From NCBI RefSeq assembly GCF_024172095.1, contig NZ_JAMZDX010000004.1, positions 992,001-1,056,000 on the forward strand: a DNA stretch of 64,000 bases. Direction: 5' to 3'. The first letter of the stretch is position 1. The number at the start of each line of letters is the position of its first letter. The position numbers and the translations under genes are program-made. Below, in pieces: positions 52,051 through 60,056 of the stretch. Origin of the DNA: Kitasatospora cinereorecta (GTDB taxonomy: Bacteria > Actinomycetota > Actinomycetes > Streptomycetales > Streptomycetaceae). The notes under the pieces were generated by a model. That model did not search any database, had not been told where the DNA came from, and saw only the letters and a list, made by a program, of their open reading frames with translations.

Positions 52051-53573
52051 AATGCCGTCAAGTTTGGTGTTGGGGCTGGTAGGGGTGGGAGTTCGGGCTG
52101 TTGTGGTCGATGGTGGCGGTCAGGGTGGCTCTGCCGGCGGGGATGATCTGTCGCTTCTTGCCGTTCCCGATCTTTCCGGCCGCGTATTTGGACAGGGGTC
52201 GTTTGACCAGGCGGTTGTAGATCCGTAGGCGGCGTTCGGGTAGGGGGTGGTCGCGCAGATAGGTGCCGACCGCCCCCAGCAGGTGGGCATCGGTGGGGCC
52301 CTCGATCTGTACCGCGGCGGTGATGCCGTTGACGGCTTCGCGCAGGGCGAGGGTGAAGCCCATGGCGGTGCAGCGCAGTCCGGCTGCGGCCCCGGCGCGG
52401 GCCATGACCAGTCGCAGCAGTTGGTAGGCGATGAGCAGGGCGTGCAGTTCCTGGGCCAGGCCGGCGGGGCCGGTGCAGTGCAGGACCTTCCCGTCGAGCA
52501 TCGTGGACTTGATCGAGCAGAACGCTTCCTCGACTTCCCAGCGGTCGTGGTAGCAGGCCACGACCTGGTCGGCGGGGTGGGTGCGCCAGTTGAGAAGAGT
52601 GGTGGCGAACAGCCAGGTGCTGGTGCGGGTGCCTTCGCCGGTGGTGATCTGCACGGTGACGGCGATCGCGCGGACCTTGCGTCCGGCCCGGACGGTGAGC
52701 CATGAGCCGTCCGGGTAGCGCTCCAGGGCGACCAGACGGGCGGTGCGAGGCAGCCGGACGACGAAGTCGGCGCCGGTGGCGGCCACGTCCGACAGGAACC
52801 CGGCCGCGTCGAAGCCCGCGTCCAGCAGGACCAGCATCCCCGTGTGCAGGCTGCGCAGCAGACGCCTGGCCGGGACGAACTCGCGGCCGGCCACCGGACC
52901 GAACACGGCGTCGATCAGGGCTCGGGTGGTGCAGTAGACCAGGACGATCACCTGTACCTGCGGATAGCCGGCCGTGCCGTGGCGGTGCGCGTGCTTACCC
53001 AGCCAGGCCCGGTTCGCCCCGGAGTCGGGGACGTCGAGGACCGTGCCGTCGATCGCGCAGACCTCAAGGCCGCGCCACAGGCCCGGCACCGTGTCGGGGT
53101 GGCGGCACAACTCGCCGAGCAGCAGTCGCAGCGGTCTTGTTCCCAGCCGGGCCCGTGCGGCGTGCAGGCCCTGCCGAGTCGGGTCGGGCAGCCCCGGCCC
53201 GACCAACGCGGCACACAGCATCCGGTAGGCCGCACTCAAGGGTGCCGACCCGCACAACCCCTGGACGACCAGCAGGTAGACCACCACCCGGGCCGGCAGG
53301 TCACGCACCCGACGCTGCACCGTGCCGGTCCGCGCGAGCGCGTCATCCACCGCCGAGAACGGCAGCAACCAGGTCAGCGGGCCCAGATGCCCCGGCGCGA
53401 AACACCCAACAGCTGCGGACAGCGTGCGCGTGATGACAGACTTGGACACCGGCAGGGCTCCTCCACGGAAACGGACTCGACACCCAAATCCGTAGCGGGG
53501 CCCTGCCCTCGTTGTCCCCAAAACCGGCGAAACACCAGCCCATACCCCCAACCCGCCATAACTTGACGGCATT
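52051..53573 (-). mobile_element. Complete IS4-family insertion sequence, 1,523 bp
   Basis: The terminal inverted repeats are AATGCCGTCAAGTT at both ends (52051-52064 and the complement at 53560-53573). They are flanked by the 12-bp direct duplication. The element holds one intact transposase with all catalytic motifs and no frameshift, so it looks recently inserted and possibly still mobile. Confidence 0.93.
52058..53449 (-). CDS. IS4-family transposase
   Basis: GTG 53449 behind GGAGGA gives 463 residues; the longer frame from 53581 begins outside the IS and cannot be native. The DDE residues appear in CAIDGTVLDVPDSGANRAWL and LDAGFDAAGFLSDVAATGAD. The third block YHDRWEVEEAFCSIKSTM has exactly the IS4 signature Y-x2-R-x3-E-x6-K. 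The N-terminal DUF4372-like helical part (SKSVITRTLSAAVGCFAPGH) binds the terminal repeats. The protein is full length with no lesions. Confidence 0.95.
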   Translation of the reverse strand: MSKSVITRTLSAAVGCFAPGHLGPLTWLLPFSAVDDALARTGTVQRRVRDLPARVVVYLLVVQGLCGSAPLSAAYRMLCAALVGPGLPDPTRQGLHAARARLGTRPLRLLLGELCRHPDTVPGLWRGLEVCAIDGTVLDVPDSGANRAWLGKHAHRHGTAGYPQVQVIVLVYCTTRALIDAVFGPVAGREFVPARRLLRSLHTGMLVLLDAGFDAAGFLSDVAATGADFVVRLPRTARLVALERYPDGSWLTVRAGRKVRAIAVTVQITTGEGTRTSTWLFATTLLNWRTHPADQVVACYHDRWEVEEAFCSIKSTMLDGKVLHCTGPAGLAQELHALLIAYQLLRLVMARAGAAAGLRCTAMGFTLALREAVNGITAAVQIEGPTDAHLLGAVGTYLRDHPLPERRLRIYNRLVKRPLSKYAAGKIGNGKKRQIIPAGRATLTATIDHNSPNSHPYQPQHQT

Positions 53574-53585
53574 GGGGGCACCTCC
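53574..53585. repeat. 12-bp target-site duplication, right copy
   Basis: GGGGGCACCTCC directly follows the right inverted repeat of the IS and equals the left copy at 52039-52050. Confidence 0.88.
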
Positions 53586-53710
53586 CGGCCGAAGGCTGGG
53601 GGCCATCGGCGACCGACGACAACGCGGCGGTGGGCCCCTCCTGCCCGTTGGCGGGCAAGGAGGGAGCGCGCCCAGGCGGCGCCAGGCAGGCGAGGGTTTG
53701 ACGACGGACC

Positions 53711-54556
53711 CTAGCGGAACGCGGCGAGGTTGCGCTCCACCCACGCGCCGAACGGCCGGGCCGGGCGGCCGAGGACCCGCTCCACGTCGGCGCCGACCGC
53801 CTGCTCGGCGGGCAGCGGGACGCCGAGCACGTCCAGGGTGGAGTCGGCCACGTCCGCGGGCATCAGCTGCGCCAAGTGGTGGCGGGCCTGCTCCCGGCTC
53901 AGCTCGACGAACGCGACCTCCTCGCCGAGCGCCCGGCCGATCGCCGCGGCCTGTTCGCGCGGGGTGACGGCCACCGGACCGGTCAGCTCGTACGTCCGGC
54001 CCGCGTGCCCGTCCGCCAGCAGGGCGGCCGCCGCGACCGCGGCGATGTCCGCCGGGTCGACCACCGGCAGCGCCACCTCGGCGAACGGGGCGAGGACCGT
54101 CCGCCGGGCGCGCACCGTCTCGGCCCAGGCGTACGCGTTGGACGCGAAGCCGCTCGGGCGCAGCACGGTGGACTGCAGGCCGGACGCCCGCACCGCCGTC
54201 TCGAACGCGCGCAGCCGGGCGTGCGAGGGGGCGTCCGGGCGGGTGGCGGTGAGCTGCGAGGAGACCAGCACGATCCGCTCGACCCCGGCCTCGGCGGCTG
54301 CCTCCACCAGGGCGTCGGGGTGCTCGCCGTGGGCGTTCAGCTCGCCGCCGAGCAGCAGGAACAGGGCGCGGGCGCCGTCGAGGGCGGGCCGCAGGTCCGC
54401 GCCGCTCCCGACGTCGGCCCGGATGTGCCGGGCCCCGGCCGGCAGTCCGTCCACCTGCGGTCGGCGGGAGACCGCCACCACCTCCTCGCCCGCCCCGGCC
54501 AGCAGCGGTACGAGGTCCCGGCCGATGTTCCCGGTCGCCCCGGTCACCACGATCAT
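53711..54556 (-). CDS. NmrA-like NAD(P)-binding reductase
   Basis: ATG 54556, 281 residues. The Rossmann motif is MIVVTGATGNIGRDLVPLLA (GATGNIG), followed by HIRADVGSGADLRPALDGAR, RIVLVSSQLTATRPDAPSHA and VLRPSGFASNAYAWAETVRA. It is a close relative of the TetR-linked reductase at 31620 and of QorB/HSCARG-type proteins. No catalytic Tyr is obvious. It is divergent from a TetR gene with two shared operator-like sites. The stop codon (TAG) lies on the first bases of the neighbouring mobile element, but the length is normal, so the coding region seems intact. Confidence 0.9.
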   Translation of the reverse strand: MIVVTGATGNIGRDLVPLLAGAGEEVVAVSRRPQVDGLPAGARHIRADVGSGADLRPALDGARALFLLLGGELNAHGEHPDALVEAAAEAGVERIVLVSSQLTATRPDAPSHARLRAFETAVRASGLQSTVLRPSGFASNAYAWAETVRARRTVLAPFAEVALPVVDPADIAAVAAAALLADGHAGRTYELTGPVAVTPREQAAAIGRALGEEVAFVELSREQARHHLAQLMPADVADSTLDVLGVPLPAEQAVGADVERVLGRPARPFGAWVERNLAAFR

Positions 54557-54574
54557 GTCGACTCCCCCAGAGTA

Positions 54575-54648
54575 AGTTAGTTGGCTGACTCAGTTCCGAG
54601 AACGTAGCACGGCCGCCCCAGGCATTGTCTAGAGTGAGTCGGGTGACT
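54575..54648. promoter_or_regulatory. Two operator-like sites between NmrA-like and TetR genes
   Basis: AGTTAGTTGGCTGACT (54575-54590) and AGTGAGTCGGGTGACT (54633-54648) match at 13 of 16 positions and are nearly palindromic (AGTTAG...CTGACT). The second overlaps the TetR initiation region, consistent with autorepression. A TAGAGT (54630-54635) next to it could be a -10 box. Confidence 0.65.
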
Positions 54649-55245
54649 GACTCAGTGAAGCCGCGGGCCCGCGCGGCCGACAAACGGCGCCGCCTCACCA
54701 CCGAGGCGGCCCGGGTCCTGCACGAGCAGGGCGTCGAACGGACCACCCTCGCCGACATCGCCCGCGCGGCCGACGTCCCGCTCGGGAACGTGTACTACTA
54801 CTTCAAGACCAAGGACGAGCTGGTCTCGGCCGCGCTGTCCGAACACAGCGCCCGCCTGGCCGAGTTCACCGACCGGCTCGACCTGCTGCCCGACCCGCGC
54901 GAACGCCTCGCGGCGCTGGTGCAGTCCTGGATCGACCGGCGCGAGACCGCCGCCCGCCACGGGTGCCCGACCGGCACCCTCGCCGTCGAGCTCGACAAGC
55001 GCGCCGACGGCACGCTCGACGCCGAGGTCGCCGCAGTGATCCGCCGCCTGCTGGAGTGGGCCACCGAGCAGTTCCGGCAGCTGGGCCTGCCCGAGCCGGA
55101 CGAGCTCGCAGTCACCCTGGTCTCCGCCTACCAGGGCATGTCCCTGCTGGCCAACGCCCTGCGCGACCCGGACCTGATGGCCCGCCAGGGAGCGCGTCTG
55201 CTGCGCTGGCTGAACGCGCTCGACGCCACAGCCCCGGCCGACTGA
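54643..55245 (+). CDS. TetR family regulator
   Basis: GTG 54643 gives 200 residues; in-frame GTGs upstream at 54634 and 54625 are less likely because the operator overlaps them. The HTH reads RRLTTEAARVLHEQGVERTT, LADIARAADVPLGNVYYYFK, TKDELVSAALSEHSARL. VPLGNVYYYFKTKDEL is the recognition segment of the TetR_C_6/AcrR-like branch. It includes HGCPTGTLAVELDKRADGTL in the ligand domain, a segment found in members responding to electrophiles or quinones. Probable repressor of the divergent NmrA-like gene. Confidence 0.92.
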   Translation: MTDSVKPRARAADKRRRLTTEAARVLHEQGVERTTLADIARAADVPLGNVYYYFKTKDELVSAALSEHSARLAEFTDRLDLLPDPRERLAALVQSWIDRRETAARHGCPTGTLAVELDKRADGTLDAEVAAVIRRLLEWATEQFRQLGLPEPDELAVTLVSAYQGMSLLANALRDPDLMARQGARLLRWLNALDATAPAD

Positions 55246-55302
55246 CCCACCGTCGGCGGGGCCGGCCGCCGCACCCTGGCGGCCCGTCAGCTGCGCAATG
55301 TA

Positions 55303-55316
55303 ATGTCACATGACAT
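55303..55316. promoter_or_regulatory. Palindromic operator at the start of the peptidase-like gene
   Basis: ATGTCA-CA-TGACAT is a perfect inverted repeat that includes the proposed initiation codon ATG 55303, or lies just before ATG 55315. TAATGT at 55301-55306 could be a -10 for a leaderless transcript from 55315. A regulator bound here would block initiation. Confidence 0.5.
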
Positions 55317-56577
55317 GTCGCGCACCCGTCGCACCACCCGCCTCCTCGCCGTCACCGGCGCCCTCGCCGCCCTGTTACTGCCCGCCGCCCCCGCCGCCCA
55401 GGCCCAACCCGCCTGCCGGACGGCCGACTCGGCGCCCACCGACCCGGAACAGGCCCGCCTCGCCGACCCGCGCACCACCGCCCTCACCGACGGTGCCGCC
55501 CTCGGCGACTTCGTCCGCCGCTTCCCGGCCGCCCTCTGCACCGCCCGTACCGCCACCGAGGCCGAGCACCTGGTCGACTCCTGGGGCACCGCCCTGTGGT
55601 TCGCCGCCGTCGACCGCGCCCAGGGCCGCCGCCCCGGCGGCGACCTGCCCGCCGCGGACGACCGACCGCTGTACTGGACCCGGCTCGCCATGACCGTCCG
55701 GATCGACCGCTGGCAGCCCGACTTCCCGCTCGACCGCGATGCCCTCCGGCAGCGCTTCGAGGACGCCTCCCGCGGCCTCGCCGACAACGACTTCCGCACC
55801 GCCCCGGGCGTCCGGCGCCTGTTCGTCAGCGGCTTCGACCCGTTCGGCCTGGACGGCGAGGCGCGTCGCGCCAACCCGTCCGGCTCCGCCGCGCTCCAGC
55901 TCGACGGCCGCCGGATCACTCTCGCCGACGGCAGCCGGGCCGAGATCCGGACCGTCGTCCTCCCGGTCCGCTACGCCGACTTCGACCACGGCATCGTGGA
56001 ACGCGCCTTCGGCCCGCGCCTGACCCCCGGGCCGCGCTCCGCCGACCTGATCACCACCGTCAGTCAGGGCTACCCGGGCCTCTTCACCCTGGAGCAGTGG
56101 GCCGGCCGCGCCCGCTCCGCCGACCCGTACCCCGACAACACCGGGGCCCTGTCCGGCGGCACCTACGACCACCCGGTCACCGCCCCCGGCCTCGGCCCGG
56201 GAGCCGAGTTCATCCCCACCACCCTGCCGACCGACGCGATGACGGCCGTTCAGCAGCCCTACCCCGTCCTGCTCAATCGGCAGGTCACCGAGATCCCCGC
56301 CGGCGCCACCGAGCCCGTCGACCGCGAGGACGGGCCCACTCCCGGATCGCGCGCGGTCGCCGGAGGCGGCGGAGGCTACCTCTCCAACGAGGTCGCCTAC
56401 CGTTCCAACCGCCTGCGCCTCGAACTCGCGCCCGCCCTGCCCGGCGGCCACCTGCACACCCCCGTGCTCACCGGCCTCCCGGACCGACCCGACCAGCTCA
56501 CCGGCCCCGACTTCGAGCACAACGAGGCCGCCATCACCGCCGAGGTCCTCGACATCCTCCGCAGCGCCCGCCTCTGA
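55303..56577 (+). CDS. Secreted pyroglutamyl-peptidase-I-like protein with serine in place of the catalytic cysteine
   Basis: ATG 55303 gives 424 residues; ATG 55315 is also possible. A signal peptide of about 35 residues ends near AQAQP. From about 170 the C15 peptidase fold follows: VRRLFVSGFDPFGLDGEARR, ANPSGSAAL, then TLEQWAGRARSAD with the expected catalytic Glu (E264). The nucleophile loop reads GGGGYLSNEVAYRSN, with Ser 361 where C15 enzymes have Cys (YLCN), and the catalytic His region is GGHLHTPVL (H385). C15 enzymes are normally cytosolic, about 215 residues, and remove N-terminal pyroglutamate. Here export, a 170-residue N-terminal extension and the Ser make the activity uncertain. 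Confidence 0.75.
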   Translation: MSHDMSRTRRTTRLLAVTGALAALLLPAAPAAQAQPACRTADSAPTDPEQARLADPRTTALTDGAALGDFVRRFPAALCTARTATEAEHLVDSWGTALWFAAVDRAQGRRPGGDLPAADDRPLYWTRLAMTVRIDRWQPDFPLDRDALRQRFEDASRGLADNDFRTAPGVRRLFVSGFDPFGLDGEARRANPSGSAALQLDGRRITLADGSRAEIRTVVLPVRYADFDHGIVERAFGPRLTPGPRSADLITTVSQGYPGLFTLEQWAGRARSADPYPDNTGALSGGTYDHPVTAPGLGPGAEFIPTTLPTDAMTAVQQPYPVLLNRQVTEIPAGATEPVDREDGPTPGSRAVAGGGGGYLSNEVAYRSNRLRLELAPALPGGHLHTPVLTGLPDRPDQLTGPDFEHNEAAITAEVLDILRSARL

Positions 56578-56661
56578 ACCACCCCGAGGCCGTCGGACCG
56601 GGCGCGATGCACCCACCCGGGTGATTCGCCTCGGAAAGACCGGATGCGGCAGAGTGTCCGC

Positions 56662-57333
56662 ATGAAGGCGCGGACGGACGGGCGGGAGCAGGGCGGAGCG
56701 GCCCGGCGCAGGCCGGTGCAACAGCGCAGCCAGGAGCGGTACGAGCGGCTGCTCGACGCCTGCGCGGGGCTGCTGGACGAGGTCGGCGCCGCCGGGCTCA
56801 CCACCAAGGAGGTGGCCCTGCGCGCCGAGGTGCCGATCGGCACCCTCTACCAGTTCTTCTCCGGCAAGGAGAGCCTGCTCGCCGCCCTGGCCGAGCGGAA
56901 CCTCGACCAGTACCTGGCCCGGCTCGCCCACCGCGCCGAGGCCGAGGCCGGCGGGGCACTGGAGGTGGCCGGCTTCGTCGACCTGGCGGTGGAGGAGTTC
57001 GTGGCGATGAAGCGGGCGGTGCCCGGCTTCGGCCACCTCGACTTCGGCCTGGTCGACCCGGTCCCGGCCGAGGTCGGCGACGACACGCACCTGCTGGACG
57101 CGGAGCTCGACAACAACGCCGCCGTCGCCCTGCGACTGAGCGCGATCGGCGGCGACCTGTTCACGGCCCCCGGGTACGCGCTCGCGCTGCGGGTCGCCAT
57201 GGAGTGCGCGGACGGCGTCCTCAAACTGGCGTTCCGGGTCGACCCGGACGGCGACCCGGCACTGATCGCCGAGTGCAAGCGGCTGCTGCGCTGCTACCTC
57301 GCCGATCCGGCAACCGCCCAAGGCACCGGCTGA
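56662..57333 (+). CDS. TetR family regulator
   Basis: ATG 56662 gives 223 residues; an ATG at 56644 adds six residues. The HTH reads RYERLLDACAGLLDEVGAAG, LTTKEVALRAEVPIGTLYQF, FSGKESLLAALAERNLDQYL. The C-terminal domain is a helical ligand pocket (VAGFVDLAVEEFVAMKRAVP). It follows the peptidase-like gene after 84 bases and precedes DUF1918; no divergent target is visible, so its regulon is unclear. Confidence 0.92.
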   Translation: MKARTDGREQGGAARRRPVQQRSQERYERLLDACAGLLDEVGAAGLTTKEVALRAEVPIGTLYQFFSGKESLLAALAERNLDQYLARLAHRAEAEAGGALEVAGFVDLAVEEFVAMKRAVPGFGHLDFGLVDPVPAEVGDDTHLLDAELDNNAAVALRLSAIGGDLFTAPGYALALRVAMECADGVLKLAFRVDPDGDPALIAECKRLLRCYLADPATAQGTG

Positions 57334-57474
57334 CCGGCCCGGCGACCGCGGACGGCGCCCCGGCTGACCCATCCTTCCATTGCGGGGTGCGGTCGCCCGC
57401 CGCACAGTGGAGAGGAGGCGGCTGCCCAACGCCCCGGGCGGCCGGCACCAGCCCCCAGCCCCTCAGGAGCAGAC

Positions 57475-57675
57475 ATGCAAGCCGTCGTGGGTGACCACGT
57501 CCACATGTACAGCCGGTCGATCGGCATGGTGGACCGCAAGGGCGAGATCGTCGAGGTCCGCGGCACCAACGGCGAGCCGCCGTACCTGGTCCGCTTCGAC
57601 GACGGCCACCAGGGCCTCGTCTACCCGGGCCCCGACTGCGTCGTCGAGCACCACCTCTCCGAGGAACGGCGCTGA
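57475..57675 (+). CDS. DUF1918 protein
   Basis: ATG 57475, 66 residues: MQAVVGDHVHMYSRSIGMVD, RKGEIVEVRGTNGEPPYLVR, FDDGHQGLVYPGPDCVVEHH. This matches the DUF1918 consensus, including VGD, GEI.EVRG..G.PPYLVRF.DGH and PGPD. Members are small SH3-like barrels conserved in actinobacteria, of unknown function. It sits just before the DedA gene, and its stop is 5 bases from that start, so the two probably form an operon. Confidence 0.92.
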   Translation: MQAVVGDHVHMYSRSIGMVDRKGEIVEVRGTNGEPPYLVRFDDGHQGLVYPGPDCVVEHHLSEERR

Positions 57676-57680
57676 ACTTA

Positions 57681-58343
57681 TTGACCGCCACCCCTCTCCC
57701 CGGCCCACTGGCCCACCTGGCCCCACTGCTGGACGACTACGGTTATCCGGCGGTGGGCGTCTTGGTGCTCCTGGACAACTGCGGCATCCCGGTGCCCGGC
57801 CAGACCATCCTGGTGCTGGCCGCCGTCTACGCCGGTGCCGGGCGGATGTCGATCGCCGGGGTGGTCGTGGTGGCGCTGGTCGCCGCCGTCGTCGGGAACA
57901 CCCTCGGGTACCTGATCGGCCGCTCCGGCGGCCACGCCTTCGTCCTGCGCTGGGGCCGCTACGTGCGGATCACCCCGGAGCGGTACGCCAAGGCCGAGGA
58001 CTTCTTCGCCCGCCGCGGCGCCCTGGTCGTCACCTTCGCCCGGTTCATCGACGGCCTGCGGCAGACCAACGGGATCATCGCCGGCACCACCGAGATGCCC
58101 TGGCGACGCTTCGTGCCCGCCAACATCGCCGGGGCCGCGCTCTGGGTCGGCGTCTGGGCCTCGGTGGGCTACTTCGCCGGCAGCAACATCGGCGAGCTGT
58201 ACCGCCAGGCCGTCCGCTACCAGGTCTACCTGGCGCTGGCCGCCGTCGCCGTGGCGCTCGGGTTCGTGGTCCGCTCGCTGCTGCGCCGGCGCCGCAGGCG
58301 CCGGGCTCAGCGCAAGGAGATCACCTCGAACGACGACGCGTAG
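57681..58343 (+). CDS. DedA/SNARE-associated family membrane protein
   Basis: TTG 57681, 220 residues. Helices and loops follow the DedA plan: LLDDYGYPAVGVLVLLDNCG, IPVPGQTILVLAAVYAGAGR, VVVALVAAVVGNTLGYLIGR, then the re-entrant signature AEDFFARRGALVVTFARFID, GLRQTNGIIAGTTEMPWRRF. The basic C-terminal tail is Arg-rich. DedA proteins move undecaprenyl phosphate or phospholipids across the membrane and affect envelope homeostasis. The start is 14 bases from the nearest GAGG, so coupling to DUF1918 translation is likely. Its 3' end overlaps the convergent PIG-L gene by 37 bases. Confidence 0.9.
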   Translation: MTATPLPGPLAHLAPLLDDYGYPAVGVLVLLDNCGIPVPGQTILVLAAVYAGAGRMSIAGVVVVALVAAVVGNTLGYLIGRSGGHAFVLRWGRYVRITPERYAKAEDFFARRGALVVTFARFIDGLRQTNGIIAGTTEMPWRRFVPANIAGAALWVGVWASVGYFAGSNIGELYRQAVRYQVYLALAAVAVALGFVVRSLLRRRRRRRAQRKEITSNDDA

Positions 58344-59047
58344 CGCACCCCGAGCCGGCTGCCGGTCGCCCGCGCCATCGACTCCAGGAACTCCGCCGCA
58401 TTGCCCATCTCGCCGCCCAGCCCCTCCAGGTACGCCCGGTGGGCCTCGAGCGACGCCACCCCGGTGGCGAACTGCTCGGTGGTGTCCACCGCGTGCCGGC
58501 CCTCCGGCGACGCCGCCGCCCACACCTGGCGCACCCCGTTCCACGGCTCGTGGCCCTCCGCGACCAGTTCGCGGAACACCCACCGGTTCCCGGCGTCCCG
58601 TACGGCGTCGAGGGTGGCCCGGCCCGTCGCGATGTGGTCGGCCTGGTTGGGGAAGACCCCGCCGTAGGTGTCGCGGAAGTTGGTGGTGATCACGATCTCC
58701 GGCCGGTGCCTGCGCACCGCCCGGGCGATGTCGCGGCGCAGCGGCAGCCCGTACTCGAGCACCCCGTCCGGGTGCCCGAGGAACTCCACGGTGTCCACCC
58801 CGACGATCGCCGCCGAGGCGATCTGCTCCTGCTCCCGGACGGTCCGGCAGGCCTCCGGCTCCATGCCGTCGATACCCGCCTCACCGCTGGTGACCATCAC
58901 ATAGACCACCCGCTTGCCCTGGGAGGTCCAGCGGGCGACGGCGGCGGCCGCGCCGTACTCCATGTCGTCCGGGTGGGCGACGACGGCGAGGGCGGTCCCC
59001 CAGTCCTCGTCGACGGGCTCGAGCGGCGGCGGTGGCTGCTCGGTCAT
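58307..59047 (-). CDS. PIG-L family deacetylase
   Basis: ATG 59047, 246 residues. The zinc motif is ALAVVAHPDDMEYGAAAAVA (AHPDD), then RTVREQEQIASAAIVGVDTV and GHPDGVLEYG. The third ligand lies in PNQADHIATGRATLDAVRDA. This is the LmbE/MshB-like fold that removes N-acetyl groups from sugars such as GlcNAc-Ins in mycothiol synthesis and from antibiotic or wall precursors. Specificity cannot be told from sequence here. It overlaps the DedA gene convergently. Confidence 0.92.
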   Translation of the reverse strand: MTEQPPPPLEPVDEDWGTALAVVAHPDDMEYGAAAAVARWTSQGKRVVYVMVTSGEAGIDGMEPEACRTVREQEQIASAAIVGVDTVEFLGHPDGVLEYGLPLRRDIARAVRRHRPEIVITTNFRDTYGGVFPNQADHIATGRATLDAVRDAGNRWVFRELVAEGHEPWNGVRQVWAAASPEGRHAVDTTEQFATGVASLEAHRAYLEGLGGEMGNAAEFLESMARATGSRLGVRYASSFEVISLR

Positions 59048-59104
59048 GGTGCTACCCCGTTTCCGGTCGTACTCGGTTTCCCGTCGTACTAGGCGCCGGC
59101 CCGC

Positions 59105-59761
59105 TCAGCCGGCGCTCCTGATCGCATAGTTGAAGTCGGTGTGCCCGAAGTGGTGCATCAGCCGCAGCCAGAACGGCATCATCATCTCCATCCCGCGGGC
59201 GGCCTGCACCTCGCCCAGGTCGATGATCGACGCGGCCGGCCAGCCGAACTCCTCCAGCACGATCCGCACCTGGGCCTTGGCCTCCGGGTCGTCACCGGCG
59301 ATGAACAGGTTGTGCTCGCCGGACACCCGGCCCGGATCGACCATCACCGCGGCGGTCACCGTGTTGAGCGCCTTGACCACCCGGGCCGCCGGGTACGCGC
59401 GCTGGATCCGCTCGGCGACGCTGTCGGTGTTGACCGGGTCGAGGGTGACCTCGCCGGTCGGCGAGAACACCAGCGGATTGGAGACGTCGATCAGCGTCTT
59501 GCCCTCCAGGTGCTCGCCGCCGGCCAGCTCCAGCGCGTGCAGCGACACCGTCCCGGAGGTGGCGTTGACCACGATCTCCCCGAAGGCGGCCGCCTCGGCG
59601 AACGTCCCGGCGTGCCCGTACGGTCCGGCCCGGTCGGCCCAGTCGTTGGCGGCGGTGTTGTCCTTGCTGCGCGAGCCGAGGGTCACCTCGTGGCCGAGCG
59701 AGACGAGCTTGCTCGCGAGGGTCCGACCGACCGTGCCGGTACCGATGATTCCGAACCGCAT
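59105..59761 (-). CDS. NADPH-dependent F420 reductase family protein
   Basis: ATG 59761, 218 residues. It has the Rossmann start MRFGIIGTGTVGRTLASKLV, the NADP-specific TLGSRSKDNTAANDWADRAG, FGEIVVNATSGTVSLHALEL and a C-terminal WPAASIIDLGEVQAARGMEM. These match the NPD/Fno family that transfers hydride between NADPH and F420. However, many such proteins in Streptomyces act as generic NAD(P)-dependent enzymes. It could supply reduced F420 to the F420 enzymes in this window, a plausible but unproven link. Confidence 0.9.
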   Translation of the reverse strand: MRFGIIGTGTVGRTLASKLVSLGHEVTLGSRSKDNTAANDWADRAGPYGHAGTFAEAAAFGEIVVNATSGTVSLHALELAGGEHLEGKTLIDVSNPLVFSPTGEVTLDPVNTDSVAERIQRAYPAARVVKALNTVTAAVMVDPGRVSGEHNLFIAGDDPEAKAQVRIVLEEFGWPAASIIDLGEVQAARGMEMMMPFWLRLMHHFGHTDFNYAIRSAG

Positions 59762-60056
59762 CCGCGTCTCCGTCCGCGTTGGCCGGGCCGCCGGGGTCGG
59801 CGTCCCGTGGTCGAGACCCTATCCCCTCCCGTTTTCTGACTACCCATCAGCCCTGGTCGTCGCGCACCGGCGGATCGGCACGCGGTCGACCTCGACCTGC
59901 TCCCGTTCCGAGCCCCTACCTCGACCCTAGCCCGCCCCCGCCCCATCCACCACGGACGCAAACCCTTCAGGGGCGTGCGGGGGCACCGGCCGCACCGAAC
60001 CGGTTGACACCCAGCGGGGAAAGCGCTTACCACCCCCCCTCGGCCGCAGCCGCGCG

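Larger units (their letters stand above)
51916..53711. mobile_element. Older IS5-like (MITE-like) element, interrupted by an IS4-family insertion
   Basis: Ends are 18-bp inverted repeats, GGGTCCGTCTTCAAACCC (51916-51933) and the complement of GGGTCCGTCGTCAAACCC (53694-53711), matching at 17 of 18. Removing the 1,523-bp IS and one 12-bp duplication leaves about 261 bp with no open reading frame, so it is probably a non-autonomous element. Its arms are partly complementary further inward (CCTGGCGGCG / CCTGGCGCCG). The right end overlaps the stop codon of the NmrA-like gene at 53711. Confidence 0.7.

Noticed and set aside
53449..53581. Extended N-terminus of the IS4 transposase from 53581
   Set aside because: That start lies in the target duplication outside the IS, and GTG 53449 has a good ribosome site and the expected N-terminus.
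59093..59115. GCGCCGGC/GCCGGCGC inverted repeat at the end of the F420 reductase gene
   Set aside because: The stem overlaps the last codons and stop of the gene, so a terminator role is doubtful.
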